Shown piece after piece: positions 50,271 through 62,536 of a stretch of DNA of 64,000 bases. Every line of letters starts with the position of its first letter. Position 1 is the first letter of the stretch. The translations under genes were made by a program, and so were the position numbers. The notes under the pieces are model-generated. The model saw only the letters and a list, made by a program, of their open reading frames with translations, was not told where the DNA came from and did not search any database. Location of the stretch: the NCBI GenBank assembly GCA_040902655.1, contig JBBDWV010000016.1, positions 62,001-126,000 on the forward strand. Reading direction: 5' to 3'. The DNA comes from Mycobacteriales bacterium. GTDB taxonomy: Bacteria > Actinomycetota > Actinomycetes > Mycobacteriales > SCTD01.

Positions 50271-51058
50271 TAGGTCACCTCCACGGCAGCGCGGGCCTCG
50301 TCGGGTGCGTCCGGTGGCGTGGCCGCCTCGCCAGGACCGAGATAGACCTCCTGCACCCTGGGATCGGCCTGCACTTGTGCGTAGGTCCCTTCCGCCAGCA
50401 CCTTTCCGGCCGCGAGCACGGTGACCGAGTCTGCATACTCGCGGAGGAACTCCATGTCGTGCTCGACGACCACCACCACGTGGTCGCGCCGCACCCTGCG
50501 GAGCAGGTCGCCGGTCTGCGCGCGCTCCTCGACACTCATGCCCGCCACCGGCTCGTCGAGCAGCAGTACCGTGCCGTCCTGCACGAGCAACATGCCGATC
50601 TCCAGCCACTGCTTCTGACCGTGCGCCAACTCCCCGGCCTTTTGGTCGCGCAGCGCCGTGAGACCAGTTGTCGCCATGGCCGCCTCGACGGCCTCGGGCA
50701 CCGCACTGCGCGCACGCAGCAGGGTGCGCCAACGGCGCGACGAGCCCGCTGCGATGTCGAGGTTCTGCAGCACCGTGAGCTCCTCGAAGACGCTGGCCGT
50801 CTGGAACGTCCGTCCGATCCCGGCTCGGGCGATCTGATGTTCCTTCTTGCCGAGCAGCTCCACGCCGTCGAGCCTCGCGGAACCGGTGGCCGGGGCCAAG
50901 CCGGTGATGGCGTCGACCAGGGTCGTCTTGCCGGCCCCGTTCGGCCCGATGAGGAAGCGCAGGTCCCCCTCGAGGACGGTCAGGTCGACGCCGTCGACAG
51001 CGACGAACCCGTCGAAGACCACGCGCAGGCCACGTACCTCGAGGTAGTCGCGGCTCAC
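50270..51058 (-). CDS. urtD: UrtD, urea ABC transporter ATP-binding protein
   Basis: 262 residues. Walker A G-P-N-G-A-G-K-T-T, L-A-H-G-Q-K-Q-W (the UrtD signature variant), Walker B V-L-L-L-D-E-P-V-A-G-M. LivG-type ATPase. GTG overlaps the urtC stop by 4 bp. Confidence 0.92.
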   Translation of the reverse strand: MSRDYLEVRGLRVVFDGFVAVDGVDLTVLEGDLRFLIGPNGAGKTTLVDAITGLAPATGSARLDGVELLGKKEHQIARAGIGRTFQTASVFEELTVLQNLDIAAGSSRRWRTLLRARSAVPEAVEAAMATTGLTALRDQKAGELAHGQKQWLEIGMLLVQDGTVLLLDEPVAGMSVEERAQTGDLLRRVRRDHVVVVVEHDMEFLREYADSVTVLAAGKVLAEGTYAQVQADPRVQEVYLGPGEAATPPDAPDEARAAVEVT

Positions 51059-52257
51059 TGTGCGTCTCCCGTCCGTACGGACACCGGCATGGCCTGCGGC
51101 CCTGGGTCGTCGACCAACGGCGGACCGTCCTGACCCGCTCCGGCGAAGGGGTCCGGCTTCCCACCGCTGTCGTCGGCCGTCGGGCGTGGCCGGCGGCGCC
51201 ACAGCATCTGCGCGATTGACCCCAAGCCCCCGGGCAGGAAGGCCACGACGACGATGAACAGCAGTCCTTGCAGGTAGATCCAGACCGACTCGTACCGTGC
51301 CGAGAGCTCGCTGCCGGCGTACGAGACGGCGAGCGCCCCCAGCACCGGCCCCAGCAGCGTCGCCCGGCCCCCGACGGCGACGCCGATGAGGAAGCCGATG
51401 GAGGGGACGACCCCGACGTTGTTCGGGGAGATGATGCCGACGACGGGCACGAACAGCGCACCCCCGATCGCGGCGAACACCGCGGCGACCGCGTAGGCGA
51501 CGACCTTGACGACAGCAGGGTCGTAGCCCAGGAAGCGCACCCGCTCCTCCCCGTCGCGCACGGCCGTCAGCAGCTCTCCGAACCGGCTGCGCATCAGCTG
51601 GTGCACGACGGCCACCATGGCGACCAGCAGCCCGGCAGTGATGAAGAACAGCAGCTGCCGGTTCACCGGGTCGCTGAGCGAGTAGCCGAAGAACTGCCGG
51701 AAGTTGCTCAGCCCGTTGGAGCCGCCGATGGTGTTCTGCTGGCTGACCAGCAGCAAGGCGAAGGCACCCGCCGAGGCTTGCGACAAGATGGCGAAGTACG
51801 CGCCCTTCACCCGCCGACGGAAGATCGACAGGCCGAGCAACAGGGCCAGCAGGCCGGGCACCGCCACGATCCCGACGACGGCCACAACCGGATGACGGAA
51901 GAGCTCCCACCACCACGGCACGCCGCTGCCGGTCACCATGAAGCTGGGACGCCCGCCGGGACCGGCATCGCTGAGCTGCAGGTGGATGGCCATGATGTAC
52001 GCACCAAGACCGAAGAACAGGCCTTGGCCCAGGGTCAGCATGCCGCCGCGGCCCCATGCCAGTCCGATGCCGACGGCGACCATCGCCAGGCACAGGAACT
52101 GGGTGAGCAGCCGCAGACGGAAATCCGAGAGCAGGGCCGGTGCGCCGACGAACAGTATGACCACGGCCAGGCCGTAGCCGCCGGCCACGGCGAGTCGCCG
52201 GTTCCAGTTGCCCTCGGCGGCCGTCGGCTGCTCGGCGGTTGCTGTCCGCCCGGTCAC
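51055..52257 (-). CDS. urtC: UrtC, urea ABC transporter permease
   Basis: 400 residues, LivM-type with about ten TM segments (L-T-Q-F-L-C-L-A-M-V-A-V-G-I-G-L-A-W-G-R-G-G-M-L-T-L-G-Q-G). C-terminal tail is long, polar and Pro/Asp-rich. GTG overlaps urtB by 4 bp. Confidence 0.92.
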   Translation of the reverse strand: MTGRTATAEQPTAAEGNWNRRLAVAGGYGLAVVILFVGAPALLSDFRLRLLTQFLCLAMVAVGIGLAWGRGGMLTLGQGLFFGLGAYIMAIHLQLSDAGPGGRPSFMVTGSGVPWWWELFRHPVVAVVGIVAVPGLLALLLGLSIFRRRVKGAYFAILSQASAGAFALLLVSQQNTIGGSNGLSNFRQFFGYSLSDPVNRQLLFFITAGLLVAMVAVVHQLMRSRFGELLTAVRDGEERVRFLGYDPAVVKVVAYAVAAVFAAIGGALFVPVVGIISPNNVGVVPSIGFLIGVAVGGRATLLGPVLGALAVSYAGSELSARYESVWIYLQGLLFIVVVAFLPGGLGSIAQMLWRRRPRPTADDSGGKPDPFAGAGQDGPPLVDDPGPQAMPVSVRTGDAQ

Positions 52258-53138
52258 ACGACGCTCCTGGTTCGGACGCTGAACAGGCCCTGGGGACGGA
52301 TCTGCAGGAAGGCGATGACCACCACCAGCAGCAGCACCTTCGCGGTGCTGACCGACTGCGAGTACGCGAAGGCCGCTTGCAGCAGTCCCAGCCCGAACGC
52401 CGCGATGACGGCGCCGCGGATCTGGCCGATTCCGCCCGCCACGACGACCAGGAACGCGTCGACGATGTAGGTGGACCCCATGTACGGCTGCGTCGAGGCG
52501 ATGAGGGTCAGGGCCACGCCGGCCATCCCCGCCAGACCCGAGCCGACGAAGAAGGTCACCCGGTCGGTGCGGCGGCTGTTGATACCCGAGGTCTCGGCCA
52601 AGCCCCGGCTCTGCACCACGGCCCGGATCCGGCGTCCCAGCGAGCTGAACCGCAAGATCAGGCTCATTGCCGTGACGGACGCGACCGCCAGGACGACGAT
52701 GAACAGCCGCCCCGTCGTGAAGGGCGTGCCCAGGACCTCGACGTTGCCCTGCAGCCACGAGGGCGCCCGCACCTCGACCGCGGGCGCCCCGAACACGTCC
52801 CGCGCCAGCTGCTGAAGCATCAACGAGACACCCCACGTCACCAGCAGCGTGTCCAGGGGGCGGGCGTAGAGCCGGCTGATGAGGCTGACTTCCAGCAGCA
52901 CGCCCAGCAGGCCCCCGACGAGGAACGCGAGCGGCAGCGCGACGAGCAGGGACAGGCCGGCGCTGCTGAACACCTGCTGCACGACGAAGGCGGTGTAGGC
53001 ACCTGCCATGAGGAACTCGCCGTGCGCCATGTTGATGACGCCCATCTGCCCGAACGTCAGCGTCAGGCCGAGTGCGATGAGTAGCAGCACGGAACCCAGG
53101 CTGATACCGGCGTAGAGCTGCCCGAGTACGACGTCCAT
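52254..53138 (-). CDS. urtB: UrtB, urea ABC transporter permease
   Basis: 294 residues, LivH-type. G-L-T-L-T-F-G-Q-M-G-V-I-N-M-A-H-G-E-F near residue 25 is the family signature. It starts 3 bp after the urtA stop. Forms the membrane channel with UrtC. Confidence 0.93.
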   Translation of the reverse strand: MDVVLGQLYAGISLGSVLLLIALGLTLTFGQMGVINMAHGEFLMAGAYTAFVVQQVFSSAGLSLLVALPLAFLVGGLLGVLLEVSLISRLYARPLDTLLVTWGVSLMLQQLARDVFGAPAVEVRAPSWLQGNVEVLGTPFTTGRLFIVVLAVASVTAMSLILRFSSLGRRIRAVVQSRGLAETSGINSRRTDRVTFFVGSGLAGMAGVALTLIASTQPYMGSTYIVDAFLVVVAGGIGQIRGAVIAAFGLGLLQAAFAYSQSVSTAKVLLLVVVIAFLQIRPQGLFSVRTRSVV

Positions 53139-53141
53139 TGG

Positions 53142-54431
53142 TCAGCTCCCGCAGTAGGTCTTGTCCTTCTGGATGCTCTGGGCCCACGGGTATGTCTCGA
53201 GGCACGGGTCCGGCTCGATCGGACTGTCGGATGACCACACCGTGTCGATGAGCCCCTGCCGGTTGACCCGGCCGATGAGCGCCGTCTTGGCGATGTGGTG
53301 GTTGTCGCCGTTCACGGTCACCTGGCCTCCAGGGGCGTCGAAGACGACGCCGCCCGCGGCCTCCTGCAGCGCTGCGACCTCGAAGGAACCGGCCTTCTCG
53401 ACCATGCCTTTCCACAGGTAGAGCGAGGTGTACGCGGCCTCCATGGGGTCACTGGTCACGGCATCAGCCCCGTACTTCGCCTTGAACGCGGCAACGAACT
53501 TCTGGTTCTGCGGGCTGTCGACCGTCTGGTAGTAGTTCCAGGCGGTGTACTGGCCGGCGAGCTTGTCGACGCCCACCCCTGGGACCTCCTCCTCCGCGAT
53601 CGAGACGGACAGCACCGGCATGGTCTCGGCGTTCAGACCGACGTTCGCGTACTGCGAGAAGAAGCTGACGTTGGAGTCGCCGTTGAGAGTGTTGAAGACG
53701 GCGTCCGCTCCGGAGCTGCGGACGCGGTTGACGATGGTGGGGACGCCCTCCACGGAGCCGAGCGGCTCGTAGTCCTCGCCGACGATCTCGATGTCGTGCT
53801 CCTCGGCGTACGCCTTGATGATGGCGTTGGCCGTCCGGGGGAAGACGTAGTCGCTGCCGACGAGGTGCAGCGACGTCACGTCCAGCTCGTCCTTGAGGTA
53901 GTCCAAGGCCGGGATGATCTGCTGGTTGGTCGTCGCGCCGGTGTAGAAGATGTTCTCGGAGGCCTCGAGGCCCTCGTACTGCACGGGGTAGAACAGCAGC
54001 CCGTCGTTGTTCTCGAAGACGGGGAGCATCGCCTTACGACTGCTCGACGTCCAGCCGCCGAAGACCGCGGCGACGCAGTCGCTCTGGAGGAGCTTCGTCG
54101 ACCGCTCGGCAAACACGGTCGGCTCCGAGGCGCCGTCCTCGGTGACCGCCTCGATCTGCTTGTCCAACACCCCGCCGCCGGCGTTGATCTCTTCGATCGC
54201 CAGCTCGAGCGAGCGGCGGACCGTCGTCTCGCTGATCGACATCGTTCCCGACATCGAATTGATGAGCCCCACCTTGACCGAGTCGCCAGAGGTGTCGACG
54301 CACGAGCTACCGCTGAGGGAGCCGGCGTTGTCCAGGTCACCGACGCGACTGCCACCGCACGCACTGACGGCCACCATGAGCGCGGTGAGGACGAGGGGGA
54401 CGAGGAGAGGGCGGTGTCGAGGGGTGTACAT
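53142..54431 (-). CDS. urtA: UrtA, urea-binding lipoprotein
   Basis: 429 residues. Lipobox A-V-S-A-C-G-G, then V-G-L-I-N-S-M-S-G-T-M-S-I-S-E-T, typical of UrtA rather than LivK. AAGGAC ribosome site. First gene of urtABCDE; 157 bp after ureD, so it may have its own promoter. Confidence 0.93.
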   Translation of the reverse strand: MYTPRHRPLLVPLVLTALMVAVSACGGSRVGDLDNAGSLSGSSCVDTSGDSVKVGLINSMSGTMSISETTVRRSLELAIEEINAGGGVLDKQIEAVTEDGASEPTVFAERSTKLLQSDCVAAVFGGWTSSSRKAMLPVFENNDGLLFYPVQYEGLEASENIFYTGATTNQQIIPALDYLKDELDVTSLHLVGSDYVFPRTANAIIKAYAEEHDIEIVGEDYEPLGSVEGVPTIVNRVRSSGADAVFNTLNGDSNVSFFSQYANVGLNAETMPVLSVSIAEEEVPGVGVDKLAGQYTAWNYYQTVDSPQNQKFVAAFKAKYGADAVTSDPMEAAYTSLYLWKGMVEKAGSFEVAALQEAAGGVVFDAPGGQVTVNGDNHHIAKTALIGRVNRQGLIDTVWSSDSPIEPDPCLETYPWAQSIQKDKTYCGS

Positions 54432-54588
54432 GTCGTCCTTCGGAGTCGGGCGCGCCGGAGCCACCGCCGAGGTGCGGAGGCGCGACGTGCCGTTGACGCC
54501 TGCGCGTGCTCGCGAGGCGGTCTGGCGTGGTGCGGCGGACGCTAGGAAGCGCAGGTTTCAGCTGTCGTCAATTTCCGTGAACGCGGTG

Positions 54589-55338
54589 TTACACGGACGT
54601 CGCATGCTGCAGGTCGGCGCATTTCGCCAGGAACACAGCGACCGCTCGCGACGCCGAGACCGTGTCGTCGCCGAGCCAGCTGTAGAGCACGCCAGGGCCG
54701 GCGAGGTCCAGGACCTCACCTCCTTGCACCCTGCCGTCGTCGAGGTGTGGTTTGGCGCCGACGACGAGCGCCGCCACGAGCACCCGCGCCCCGCCGGTCG
54801 TCGCCGGCCCGTTCCAGCCGTCGTGCGCGCCGGGCCCGATGTCGAGGTCAGTCGACAGCAGCGGCTCATGCCCGACGGTGACGCGCCAGCGGGAGCGGTA
54901 GCGGCCAGGTGTCTCGCCGCAGCGTCCGAGGACCGCCGTCTCGACGAGCACGGCCGACCCCGTCTCCGCGACCCGGACGTCCAGGTCGACGTGGTGCTCG
55001 GCGCCGGCGGTCACCACGGTCGGCTGCGGTTGCCAGTGCAGGTGCGCGCCGGGACCCACGTCGACGTCCACTGCGGCCCGCGAGATGCGGTCGTGCACGC
55101 CCGGCTGTGCGATCTGGGCGGCCGCCGAACCGACCCGAAGCCGAGCTCCACGCTGCACGGCCAGCTCCAAGCGGGTGGTGTCACCACCGAGCGGACCGAA
55201 CGCCGAGGCCACCAAGGTGAGGCCGTCCACGGTCTCGCGCACCGACAGCGGGACCGCGGAGCGAACAGTGGTGAGGCGGGTGCGGCCATCCACATCACGG
55301 GCTACGGCGCGGGCGACGGCGTCGAGCGCCACCGTCAA
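54589..55338 (-). CDS. ureD: UreD, urease accessory protein
   Basis: 249 residues. Beta-rich UreD/UreH fold with [10 protein letters not shown] and [11 protein letters not shown] start overlaps the ureG stop (TTGA); a GTG lies 6 bp inside. UreD, UreF and UreG form the complex that loads nickel into urease. Sequence conservation in the family is low, so the context helps. Confidence 0.85.
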   Translation of the reverse strand: MTVALDAVARAVARDVDGRTRLTTVRSAVPLSVRETVDGLTLVASAFGPLGGDTTRLELAVQRGARLRVGSAAAQIAQPGVHDRISRAAVDVDVGPGAHLHWQPQPTVVTAGAEHHVDLDVRVAETGSAVLVETAVLGRCGETPGRYRSRWRVTVGHEPLLSTDLDIGPGAHDGWNGPATTGGARVLVAALVVGAKPHLDDGRVQGGEVLDLAGPGVLYSWLGDDTVSASRAVAVFLAKCADLQHATSV

Positions 55339-56030
55339 CCGACGAGGTGCGCTGCTGCGGCACGCCAGCTCTGCCGCTGCTGCTCCACCCACTGAGCCAC
55401 AGCGGTCGCCCCCGGGTCGTCGGTGAGGCTGGTGAACAGCACCGGCGCACCTCGGCGCATCCGCTCGGCGTCGCGCGACATCACCGACAGGTCGGCACGG
55501 ACGCGGCCGGCGAGATCGGTCTTGTTCACGACGAGCAGGTCCGAGCCGGTGATGCCCGGTCCTCCCTTGCGGGGCACCTTGTCTCCGCCGGCGACGTCGA
55601 TGACGAACAGCTGGACGTCGACGAGCCCCCGGCTGAAGGTCATCGTCAGGTTGTCGCCTCCGCTCTCGACGAGCACCAGGTCCAGTGGGGACAACTGCAG
55701 CTCGAGCTCTTCGACAGCGTCGAGGTTGGCGCTGATGTCGTCCCGGACCGCGGTGTGCGGACAGCAGCCGGTCTCGACCGCGGTGACGCGTTCGGGCGCG
55801 ATGGTGCCGCTGCGGCGCAGGAAGTCCGCATCCTCCGTCGTGTAGATGTCGTTGGTGACGACTGCGAGTTGGACGGTCGGGCCGAGGGAGCGGCACAACG
55901 CCGCAACGAGGGCGGTCTTGCCGCTGCCGACAGGACCGCCGATCCCTACCCGGAAGGCGCGCACGCCGGCCGACGGGCGCCCCTCGGCGGCGAAGCTGCC
56001 GAACTCGTCGTGGTGCGGGGAAAGATGCAC
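55335..56030 (-). CDS. ureG: UreG, urease accessory GTPase
   Basis: 231 residues. P-loop [17 protein letters not shown] (the Ni-binding C-P-H), E-S-G-G-D-N-L, and N-K-T-D-L. The GTG start is chosen because GGAGG lies 5 bp upstream; the longer form starts in ureF. GTP hydrolysis drives nickel insertion. Confidence 0.95.
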   Translation of the reverse strand: MHLSPHHDEFGSFAAEGRPSAGVRAFRVGIGGPVGSGKTALVAALCRSLGPTVQLAVVTNDIYTTEDADFLRRSGTIAPERVTAVETGCCPHTAVRDDISANLDAVEELELQLSPLDLVLVESGGDNLTMTFSRGLVDVQLFVIDVAGGDKVPRKGGPGITGSDLLVVNKTDLAGRVRADLSVMSRDAERMRRGAPVLFTSLTDDPGATAVAQWVEQQRQSWRAAAAHLVG

Positions 56031-56043
56031 GGGACCTCCGAGA

Positions 56044-56738
56044 TCAGGATGCGAACAGGCGGACATCGGCGCGGACGTGGGCCTGCGCCAGCAGGTCGAG
56101 CAGGGGTGCGGAGGCCGCAGGCAGCTCGGCCGCCAGATCGGCGCACGCCGCACCCTGCTGCGCGACGGCGTCGACGGCGGGGGACAGTGCGGCCAGCAGC
56201 GCGGTGACGCCGAGCGGGTCGAGCCCCAGCAGTCGCACCGCTGCGGACGCCGGGCCGCTGACTGCGGTACTGGCAGAGAGTGCTGCTGCGGCCGCGGCGC
56301 CTCCGCCAGCCGCGACGACGACCACGCCCAGCGCCAGCGGTGCGTGCGGGCGGTCGCCGACGAGGCCGAGGGTGGGCGACGGCCACGCCGCCGCTCCGGC
56401 CCTCAGCAGCCCGCGGCCCTGTGCCCGCGCTGCAGCTCGGGCGGCGGCAGAGGGGGTTCGGGCGTCCAGCTCTCGGTCCAGCGCGAGCAGCGCCGCGGCG
56501 ACGTCTGCTCTGCCGGCCAGCACGATCGTGGAGGCCCGGGCGGCAGCCGCCGCAGCGACGAGCCCCGTGGTGTGCAGGCGGCCGGCGAGAAAGCGACTGA
56601 GCGTCGTCTCGTCGTGCACCGTGCCAGCGTCGACCGCCGCGGCGAGGCCACCGCTGTGGGCATGGGCGCCGACGGGCAGCCGGGAGTCCGCCAGCAGCAG
56701 CATTGCCGCCGGCAGGCCGACCCCGCTCAGTGCCTGCA

Positions 56739-56739
<1 letters not shown>
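56044..56739 (-). CDS. ureF: UreF, urease accessory protein
   Basis: 231 residues, all helical and very Ala-rich; [17 protein letters not shown] is the UreF opening motif. ATG overlaps the ureC stop by 1 bp. It activates UreG in the UreDFG complex. Confidence 0.9.
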
Positions 56740-58456
<1,717 letters not shown>

Positions 58457-58460
<4 letters not shown>

Positions 58461-58774
58461 GACCGGCCGTCCAGCGGTCCGCTCGAGTCGATCTGCAGTC
58501 CCGGCACGACGCGGTTCCCGCCGAGGGGCACGAGCTCCACCTCCATGTCGATACCGGGCTCGAACCGCACCGCCGTGCCGGCGGGAACTGCGAGCCGCTG
58601 GCCCCAAGCCGCTTCGCGATCGAAGTCGAGTGCTGCGTTCGCCATAGGGAAGTGGAAGTGGCTGCCCACCTGTACGGGCCGGTCCCCGGTGTTGACCACC
58701 CGGAGCATCGTGACCGGACGACCGGGGTTGAGCACCACCTCGCCGTCGCCGACGAGCACGTCACCCGGCTTCAC
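58457..58774 (-). CDS. ureB: UreB, urease beta subunit
   Basis: 105 residues: [13 protein letters not shown] and [15 protein letters not shown], the UreB signatures. GTG overlaps the ureA stop by 4 bp. Non-catalytic structural subunit. Confidence 0.96.
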
Positions 58775-59076
58775 GCGATCGGCCGGTGCACGGTCACGAG
58801 CTTGGTGCCGTCCGGAAACGTGGCCTCGACCTGCACCTCGTCCACGAGGTCGGCGACACCCTCCATGACGTCGTCGGAAGTCAGCACTGCACGTCCCGCG
58901 TCCATGAGGTCGGCCACCGACCGCCCATCGCGCGCGCCCTCGAGAACGAACGAACTGAGGACTGCGACTGCCTCCGGGTGGTTGAGCCGGAGTCCGCGCG
59001 CTCGGCGGCGCGCTGCCAGATCGGCGGCGTACGAGAGCATCAGCCGTTCCTGCTCATGAGGACTGAGGTGCAACAC
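58771..59076 (-). CDS. ureA: UreA, urease gamma subunit
   Basis: 101 residues, the normal UreA length: [11 protein letters not shown] near the start, L-N-H-P-E-A-V-A near 35. GTG chosen with GAGGCT upstream. First gene of ureABCFGD. No ureE in the window. Confidence 0.95.
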   Translation of the reverse strand: MLHLSPHEQERLMLSYAADLAARRRARGLRLNHPEAVAVLSSFVLEGARDGRSVADLMDAGRAVLTSDDVMEGVADLVDEVQVEATFPDGTKLVTVHRPIA

Positions 59077-59417
59077 GGAGCCTCTCTGGTGGCGGGATGC
59101 CCCCGACACTGCCCGTCCTACGTGTCCTGCGGGTTGCGCGCGTGTTGTCGACGTGTGACATGAGGCCACCCTGTCCTGCGTCCGGTCCTCAGGAGCTGCC
59201 CGAACCACTCGGGGAGCTCCTGATGGCGCAGGGCACGGCGACGGTCCTCCCCGCCGAGGTTGCCGATGCGCGAGCTGCTGGATTCGCGCCGGTCCCCGAC
59301 GACCGCTACGTCAGGGCAGACCCAAGGTTCGCTGCTCGGCGTGCGGAGAACCGCGCTGGCACCAACAGACGGCTCAGGGCGTCCCCTCGAAGGAGAGAAC
59401 GCCCTGGTCGTACCGGG
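59077..59417. other. Promoter region upstream of urease, no gene seen
   Basis: About 340 bp between ureA and tRNA-Ala. No convincing gene, although short open frames exist. A nitrogen-responsive (GlnR-type) site was looked for and not found convincingly. Confidence 0.5.
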
Positions 59418-59490
59418 TGGAGCTGAGGGGACTCGAACCCCTGACCCCCACACTGCCAGTGTGGTGCGCTACCAGCTGCGCCACAGCCCC
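59418..59490 (-). tRNA. tRNA-Ala (anticodon GGC)
   Basis: 73 nt on the minus strand with acceptor GGGGCTG/CAGCTCC, anticodon stem CCACA/TGTGG enclosing C-T-G-G-C-A-G, so the anticodon is GGC. T-arm G-G-G-G-T-T-C-G-A-G-T-C-C-C-C is canonical. CCA is not encoded. Confidence 0.95.
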
Positions 59491-59506
59491 GTGGCCCTGC
59501 GATCAG

Positions 59507-60211
59507 TCACCTTACAGGCTCGGCGTCCGGACTCTGCGGCGCGCTGCCGACGGCGCGACCGCCCAGGTCGTGCAGGCCCTCGACGGTGCCGACCATCGGT
59601 CCGAGGCCGGTGTTGTGCCGCTCGAGCCGCCAGCCGAGGTCGCCCTCGACGAGCACCGACCAGCAGGTGTTGCCGAGCGGCGCCAACCGCCCCCAGACCT
59701 CGGGCGGCAGCTCCAGCAGCATCCCGAGCGCCGCCCGGGCGGTGCCGCCGTGGGTGACCGCGACCAGCGTCCCTCCCGACGGTACCTCCGGCAGGTACGC
59801 CCGCAGACATGCCGCTGCCCGCTCCCCCGCCTGCCGGTAGGTCTCTCCGCCGCCCCGCGGGGTATCGAGGCCGGAGCGCCAGGCGCGGTGCTCCTCCGGG
59901 AAGCGCTCCCGCACCTGCGCCGAGGTCAGGCCCTGCCAGCACCCGAAGTCCAGCTCGCGCAGCCGGGGGTCCGACACCGGCGACAGCCCGGCAGCCTGTG
60001 CGAGCGCCAGCGCCGTGTCACGGGCGCGTACCAGGTCGCTGGTGACCACAACGGCCGGCGCCGACCCAGCGAGCACCTGCGCGGCGGCGAGCGACTGCGC
60101 CCGGCCGACCGCGTCGAGCGGCGTGTCGAGCTGGCCCTGGATCCGGCCCGCGGCATTGTCGCCGGTGCGCCCGTGCCGGAGCAGGACGAGCCGGCGGGAT
60201 CCCTCGGTCAG
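59507..60211 (-). CDS. Histidine phosphatase (phosphoglycerate-mutase-like)
   Basis: 234 residues. L-V-L-L-R-H-G-R-T is the phospho-His site, then the acid/base E-L-D-F-G and T-H-G-G-T near 150. The likely start is CTG overlapping the rsfS stop (CTGA); no ATG, GTG or TTG lies near enough without a long overlap. The substrate is unknown. Downstream of rsfS in the nadD operon. Confidence 0.85.
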   Translation of the reverse strand: MTEGSRRLVLLRHGRTGDNAAGRIQGQLDTPLDAVGRAQSLAAAQVLAGSAPAVVVTSDLVRARDTALALAQAAGLSPVSDPRLRELDFGCWQGLTSAQVRERFPEEHRAWRSGLDTPRGGGETYRQAGERAAACLRAYLPEVPSGGTLVAVTHGGTARAALGMLLELPPEVWGRLAPLGNTCWSVLVEGDLGWRLERHNTGLGPMVGTVEGLHDLGGRAVGSAPQSPDAEPVR

Positions 60212-60609
60212 GACGAGCCGGCGACGCGGCGGCCGGCGCTGCGCTCGACGTCGCGGTCGGTGAAGGGGATGGCGGGGCAGTCCTTCCACAACCGCTCCAG
60301 GGCGTAGAAGACGCGCTCCTCCTCGTGCTGGACGTGCACGACGATCTCGCCGAAGTCGAGCAGCACCCAGCGGCCCTCCTGTGCCCCCTCGCGCCGCACC
60401 GGCTTGCTGCCCAGCTCGCGCAGGCGGTCCTCGATCTCGTCGACGACGGCCTTGACCTGCCGGTCGTTCGGTGCGGAGGCCAGCAGGAACACGTCGGTGA
60501 TGACCAGCTGTTCACTGACGTCGAGCAGCAGGATGTCGCTGGCGAGCTTGTCGGCGGCGGCCTGTGCGGCGGCCAGCCCCAGCTGCACGGCGTGCGGGGA
60601 GGCGGGCAC
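60208..60609 (-). CDS. rsfS: RsfS, ribosomal silencing factor
   Basis: 133 residues: D-I-L-L-L-D-V-S, I-T-D-V-F-L-L-A-S-A-P-N-D-R-Q, W-V-L-L-D-F-G-E-I-V-V-H. Binds L14 of the 50S subunit in slow growth. GTG start. Lies in the usual nadD - LytR-type - rsfS order. Confidence 0.95.
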   Translation of the reverse strand: MPASPHAVQLGLAAAQAAADKLASDILLLDVSEQLVITDVFLLASAPNDRQVKAVVDEIEDRLRELGSKPVRREGAQEGRWVLLDFGEIVVHVQHEEERVFYALERLWKDCPAIPFTDRDVERSAGRRVAGSS

Positions 60610-60655
60610 GGGCTCTTCTCTCGTCGACGTCGGAACGTGCAGGATACGTCCCGGG

Positions 60656-61858
60656 TCAGGCGCGGAAGTCGGCTCCTACGAGGACCACCACGTCCGCCAC
60701 CGTCCCGAAGTCCTGCGTCACGACGCTGGTCGGCGGCACGCCGATGGCCTGCGCCACCCGCTCCCCCAGTGCCTGCGCCTCCGGAGTGGCCTCCCGCACC
60801 AGGATCTGGGTGGCCGGGTGGCCGAAGGTGGGGGCATTACGTGAGCCCACGAACACGAAGCCGGCCGGCGTCAGCTTCTTGCGCACCGCCTCGCCGAGGC
60901 CGGGCGTGCCGACCCCGTTGAGGACGAGCACGCGGTTGCCGCCCTCCCGCACCCCCGCCGGGACCGAGCCGGCGAACAGCCGGTCCACCACCGCGGTAAG
61001 CCGCTGCGCATCGACGCGGAACGCCGTGACGCCGCCGCCGGGGTCGATCGGGACGACCGGCAGGGTGTCGTACTGCATCTGGCCGGCCTCGTCGTCGGCG
61101 GCCAGGGCGAGCAGGAATTCGGCCAGTGCCTCCGGTTCGAGCGTCGACACCGACCGCTGGCCCAGGACCTGGAGGTGCGCCGCGAGCTCCGCCGCCGTGC
61201 GTGGCAGCACGTTGACCAGCCCGTCGAGGACCTCCTGCAGCCGGGCCAGCCGGGCCTGCTCCTGCTCCTCCGGAGCCAGGTAGCGCAGGAACTCGACCGC
61301 CTGCGCGCCGTCGAGGTTCTGTGCGCCGGCGCTGAGCACCACCGTCTGACCGCGCACCACCGGGACATCGACGTCGACCGGCACCCCGCCGAGCGCATCG
61401 ACCAGCTGCGCGAACAGGGGCGTCGTCAGGATCCAGCCCTCGTCCACGGTCACGCCCATCAGGTCCGACAGCGCATCCCGCGAGCCCTGCGGCGGCACGG
61501 TGGCCAGCGCCCGGCCGAACGGCAGCGACCCGCTGCCCGGCACCGTGACGAGAACCTGCGGCGGTACGAGCAGCGCCGCGCCGGCCGGCCCCTCGCTGTC
61601 GTGCGCGAGCAGCGCGCTGGCCGCCGCCGCGCCGTTCTCGCCCTGCACCTGCAGCAGCAGCGTCCGCTGCGTGCGCACCTCAGCAGACGGCCCGCCCGGC
61701 GGCTCGGGCGCGTCGCTGGCCAGGTAGACCGCGAAGGCCGCCGCCAGCAGCGCCAGCACCGTCACCAGGGCCGCGACCAGCTGCCGCCGCCGCCGGCGCC
61801 GGCGCCGGCGCAGCTCCGCGCGGCGGCTGCCGCGGCTGCCGGGCACGACCTCCGTCAC
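60656..61858 (-). CDS. LytR-type membrane protein with LytR_C domain
   Basis: 400 residues. Very basic N-terminus, one TM ([16 protein letters not shown]), an LCP-like domain, and a C-terminal LytR_C domain ([14 protein letters not shown]). The LCP domain lacks the Arg/Asp phosphate-binding pattern I would expect, so ligase activity is doubtful. GTG overlaps the nadD stop. Confidence 0.75.
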   Translation of the reverse strand: MTEVVPGSRGSRRAELRRRRRRRRRQLVAALVTVLALLAAAFAVYLASDAPEPPGGPSAEVRTQRTLLLQVQGENGAAAASALLAHDSEGPAGAALLVPPQVLVTVPGSGSLPFGRALATVPPQGSRDALSDLMGVTVDEGWILTTPLFAQLVDALGGVPVDVDVPVVRGQTVVLSAGAQNLDGAQAVEFLRYLAPEEQEQARLARLQEVLDGLVNVLPRTAAELAAHLQVLGQRSVSTLEPEALAEFLLALAADDEAGQMQYDTLPVVPIDPGGGVTAFRVDAQRLTAVVDRLFAGSVPAGVREGGNRVLVLNGVGTPGLGEAVRKKLTPAGFVFVGSRNAPTFGHPATQILVREATPEAQALGERVAQAIGVPPTSVVTQDFGTVADVVVLVGADFRA

Positions 61859-62448
61859 GACCCGCCCCGGTAGAGGGAACGCTTCTCGATGTACTGCACG
61901 ACGCCGTCGGGAACGAGGTACCACACCGGGTGACCGCGGCTGACCCGCTCCCGGCAGTCGCTGGAGGAGATGGCCAGCGCCGGCACCTCGAGCAGCGTGA
62001 CGGCCCCGGCGGGGAAGCTCCCGAGGTCGACGGGCGCGTAGCCCGGCCGGCTGACGCCGACGAAGTGCGCCAGCTCGAACAACCCCTCCGCGCCGTGCCA
62101 GCCGAGGATCTGCGCCAGCGCGTCCGCCCCGGTGATGAAGAACAGCTCGGCCGGGTCGATCGCCCGGTGCATGTCCCGCAGGGTGTCGATGGTGTACGTG
62201 GGACCGGCCCGGTCGACGTCGGTGCGGCTGACCGAGAAGCGCGGGTTGCTCGCGGTGGCGATGACCGTCATGAGATAGCGGTCCTCGGCCGGGCTCACCT
62301 CACGGTGCGCCTTCTGCCACGGCGTGCCCGTGGGGACGAACACGACCTCGTCGAGGGCGAATTCCGCGGCCACCTCGCTGGCCGCCGACAGGTGCCCGTG
62401 GTGGACCGGGTCGAACGTCCCGCCCATGACCCCGATGCGCCTGCCCAC
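61855..62448 (-). CDS. nadD: NadD, nicotinate-nucleotide adenylyltransferase
   Basis: 197 residues. [14 protein letters not shown] (nucleotidyl-transfer motif) and [11 protein letters not shown] start (V-G-R-R-I-G-V) is preferred; an ATG 51 bp upstream would add a poorly conserved extension. NAD synthesis. Confidence 0.95.
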   Translation of the reverse strand: MGRRIGVMGGTFDPVHHGHLSAASEVAAEFALDEVVFVPTGTPWQKAHREVSPAEDRYLMTVIATASNPRFSVSRTDVDRAGPTYTIDTLRDMHRAIDPAELFFITGADALAQILGWHGAEGLFELAHFVGVSRPGYAPVDLGSFPAGAVTLLEVPALAISSSDCRERVSRGHPVWYLVPDGVVQYIEKRSLYRGGS

Positions 62449-62536
62449 GCAGCGGGAGCCTAGCGACCCCGGCTGCCAGAGGGGGTGGGACCGATTCATC
62501 CTTGACTACCTAATGATCGTAGGACATCCTCCGAAC

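Noticed and set aside
59097-59426. Small gene upstream of urease
   Set aside because: No ribosome site, runs into the tRNA on the opposite strand, and has no recognisable motif.
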